The position numbers were made by a program, and so were the translations under genes. Below, piece by piece: positions 63,759 to 64,000 of a DNA stretch of 64,000 nt (its first letter is position 1; the number at the start of each line of letters is the position of its first letter). The DNA comes from Acinetobacter sp. C26M (GTDB taxonomy: Bacteria; Pseudomonadota; Gammaproteobacteria; Pseudomonadales; Moraxellaceae), in NCBI RefSeq assembly GCF_023702675.1, contig NZ_CP098478.1:1612001-1676000 (forward strand), read 5' to 3'. The notes below the pieces were generated by a model, which did no database searches, had not been told where the DNA came from, and saw only the letters and a list, made by a program, of their open reading frames with translations.

Positions 63759-64000
63759 ATGAAAATTCAGGGAAAACATTTTGTTATTACAGGTGGCGGT
63801 TCGGGCCTAGGTGCAGCAACAGCAGAATATTTAGTTGAAAAAGGTGCTTCTGTGACACTCGTCGATATGAATATCGACGCTGGCGAACAACAAGCGCAGA
63901 CCTTGGGTGCAGCAGCAGAATTTGTAAAACTGGATGTGACCGATGAAGCGGCAGCAGAACAGTTTTTTAAAGATGTATTGGCGAAACATGGCAGCGTTTA
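63759..64000 (+). CDS. Short-chain dehydrogenase, probably 3-hydroxyacyl-CoA dehydrogenase type (3' end missing)
   Basis: Only the first 80 residues are in the window. VITGGGSGLGAATAEYLVEKG is the TGxxxGxG cofactor loop, and VTLVDMNIDAGEQQAQTLG has Asp after the second strand, favouring NAD(H). KLDVTDEAAAEQFF follows. The early part resembles type-2 3-hydroxyacyl-CoA dehydrogenases, often next to acyl-CoA genes. AGGAAA lies seven bases before the ATG. The catalytic Ser, Tyr and Lys lie beyond the end. Confidence 0.85.
   Translation, partial: MKIQGKHFVITGGGSGLGAATAEYLVEKGASVTLVDMNIDAGEQQAQTLGAAAEFVKLDVTDEAAAEQFFKDVLAKHGSV

Overview
The window looks like a chromosomal segment of an Acinetobacter (Moraxellaceae, Gammaproteobacteria). 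The evidence is an AlkR/AlkM alkane-oxidation pair, an AhpF and AhpC set some 4 kb apart, a RodA-MltB block followed by RlpA, a VgrG island with a BTH_I2691/VasX-like effector, low-GC codon use, and many small proteins typical of this genus. No insertion sequence, prophage, CRISPR array or rRNA operon was seen. There is one tRNA gene, tRNA-Arg(CCG).

Layout. 1-1.8 kb: end of an LprI-like protein and a Rossmann/DUF2520 protein. 1.9-11.2 kb: an AT-rich type VI secretion island with vgrG, a DUF4123 chaperone, a large VasX-like effector, three tandem near-identical two-helix membrane proteins (the middle one broken by a one-base frameshift) and a fourth divergent copy. 11.3-22.1 kb: trmB, an ExeM-type secreted nuclease, a glutathione transferase, an Ala-rich lipoprotein, ahpF, alkR/alkM and ahpC. 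22.5-27.7 kb: hrpA, carrying an in-frame palindromic insert, and a KAS III enzyme. 27.7-44.2 kb: housekeeping and envelope genes (DUF4394 lipoprotein, lipA, sthA, rlpA, mltB, rodA, queF, ABC-2 transporter, tRNA-Arg, exonuclease, lipase-like lipoprotein), then glyA.

45.6-56.8 kb is the most interesting part. A sigma-54 promoter leads into a guanidine-I (ykkC) riboswitch, followed by the two DUF1989 carboxyguanidine deiminase subunits and a 1201-residue biotin carboxylase of the urea/guanidine carboxylase family. Next come a NikR-family regulator that has lost most of its nickel ligands, and a urea-carboxylase-region ABC binding protein. On the opposite strand lie the permease, the ATPase, a 2-oxoglutarate/Fe(II) oxygenase and an unknown protein. 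All three transcription units carry a sigma-54-like promoter and a shared operator, GTATTAC-N14-GTATTAC. This has the 28-bp overall span of a NikR operator. I read the region as one regulon for importing guanidine or a guanidino compound, possibly cleaving the latter by hydroxylation to release guanidine, and assimilating the nitrogen. Allophanate hydrolase, needed for the last step, is not in the window.

56.9-64 kb: a ferredoxin/trhP tRNA-hydroxylation pair, a glycine-zipper protein, a YiaAB protein, prfA-prmC, a PaiB-like protein, an AraC-type regulator and the start of a short-chain dehydrogenase that runs off the end.
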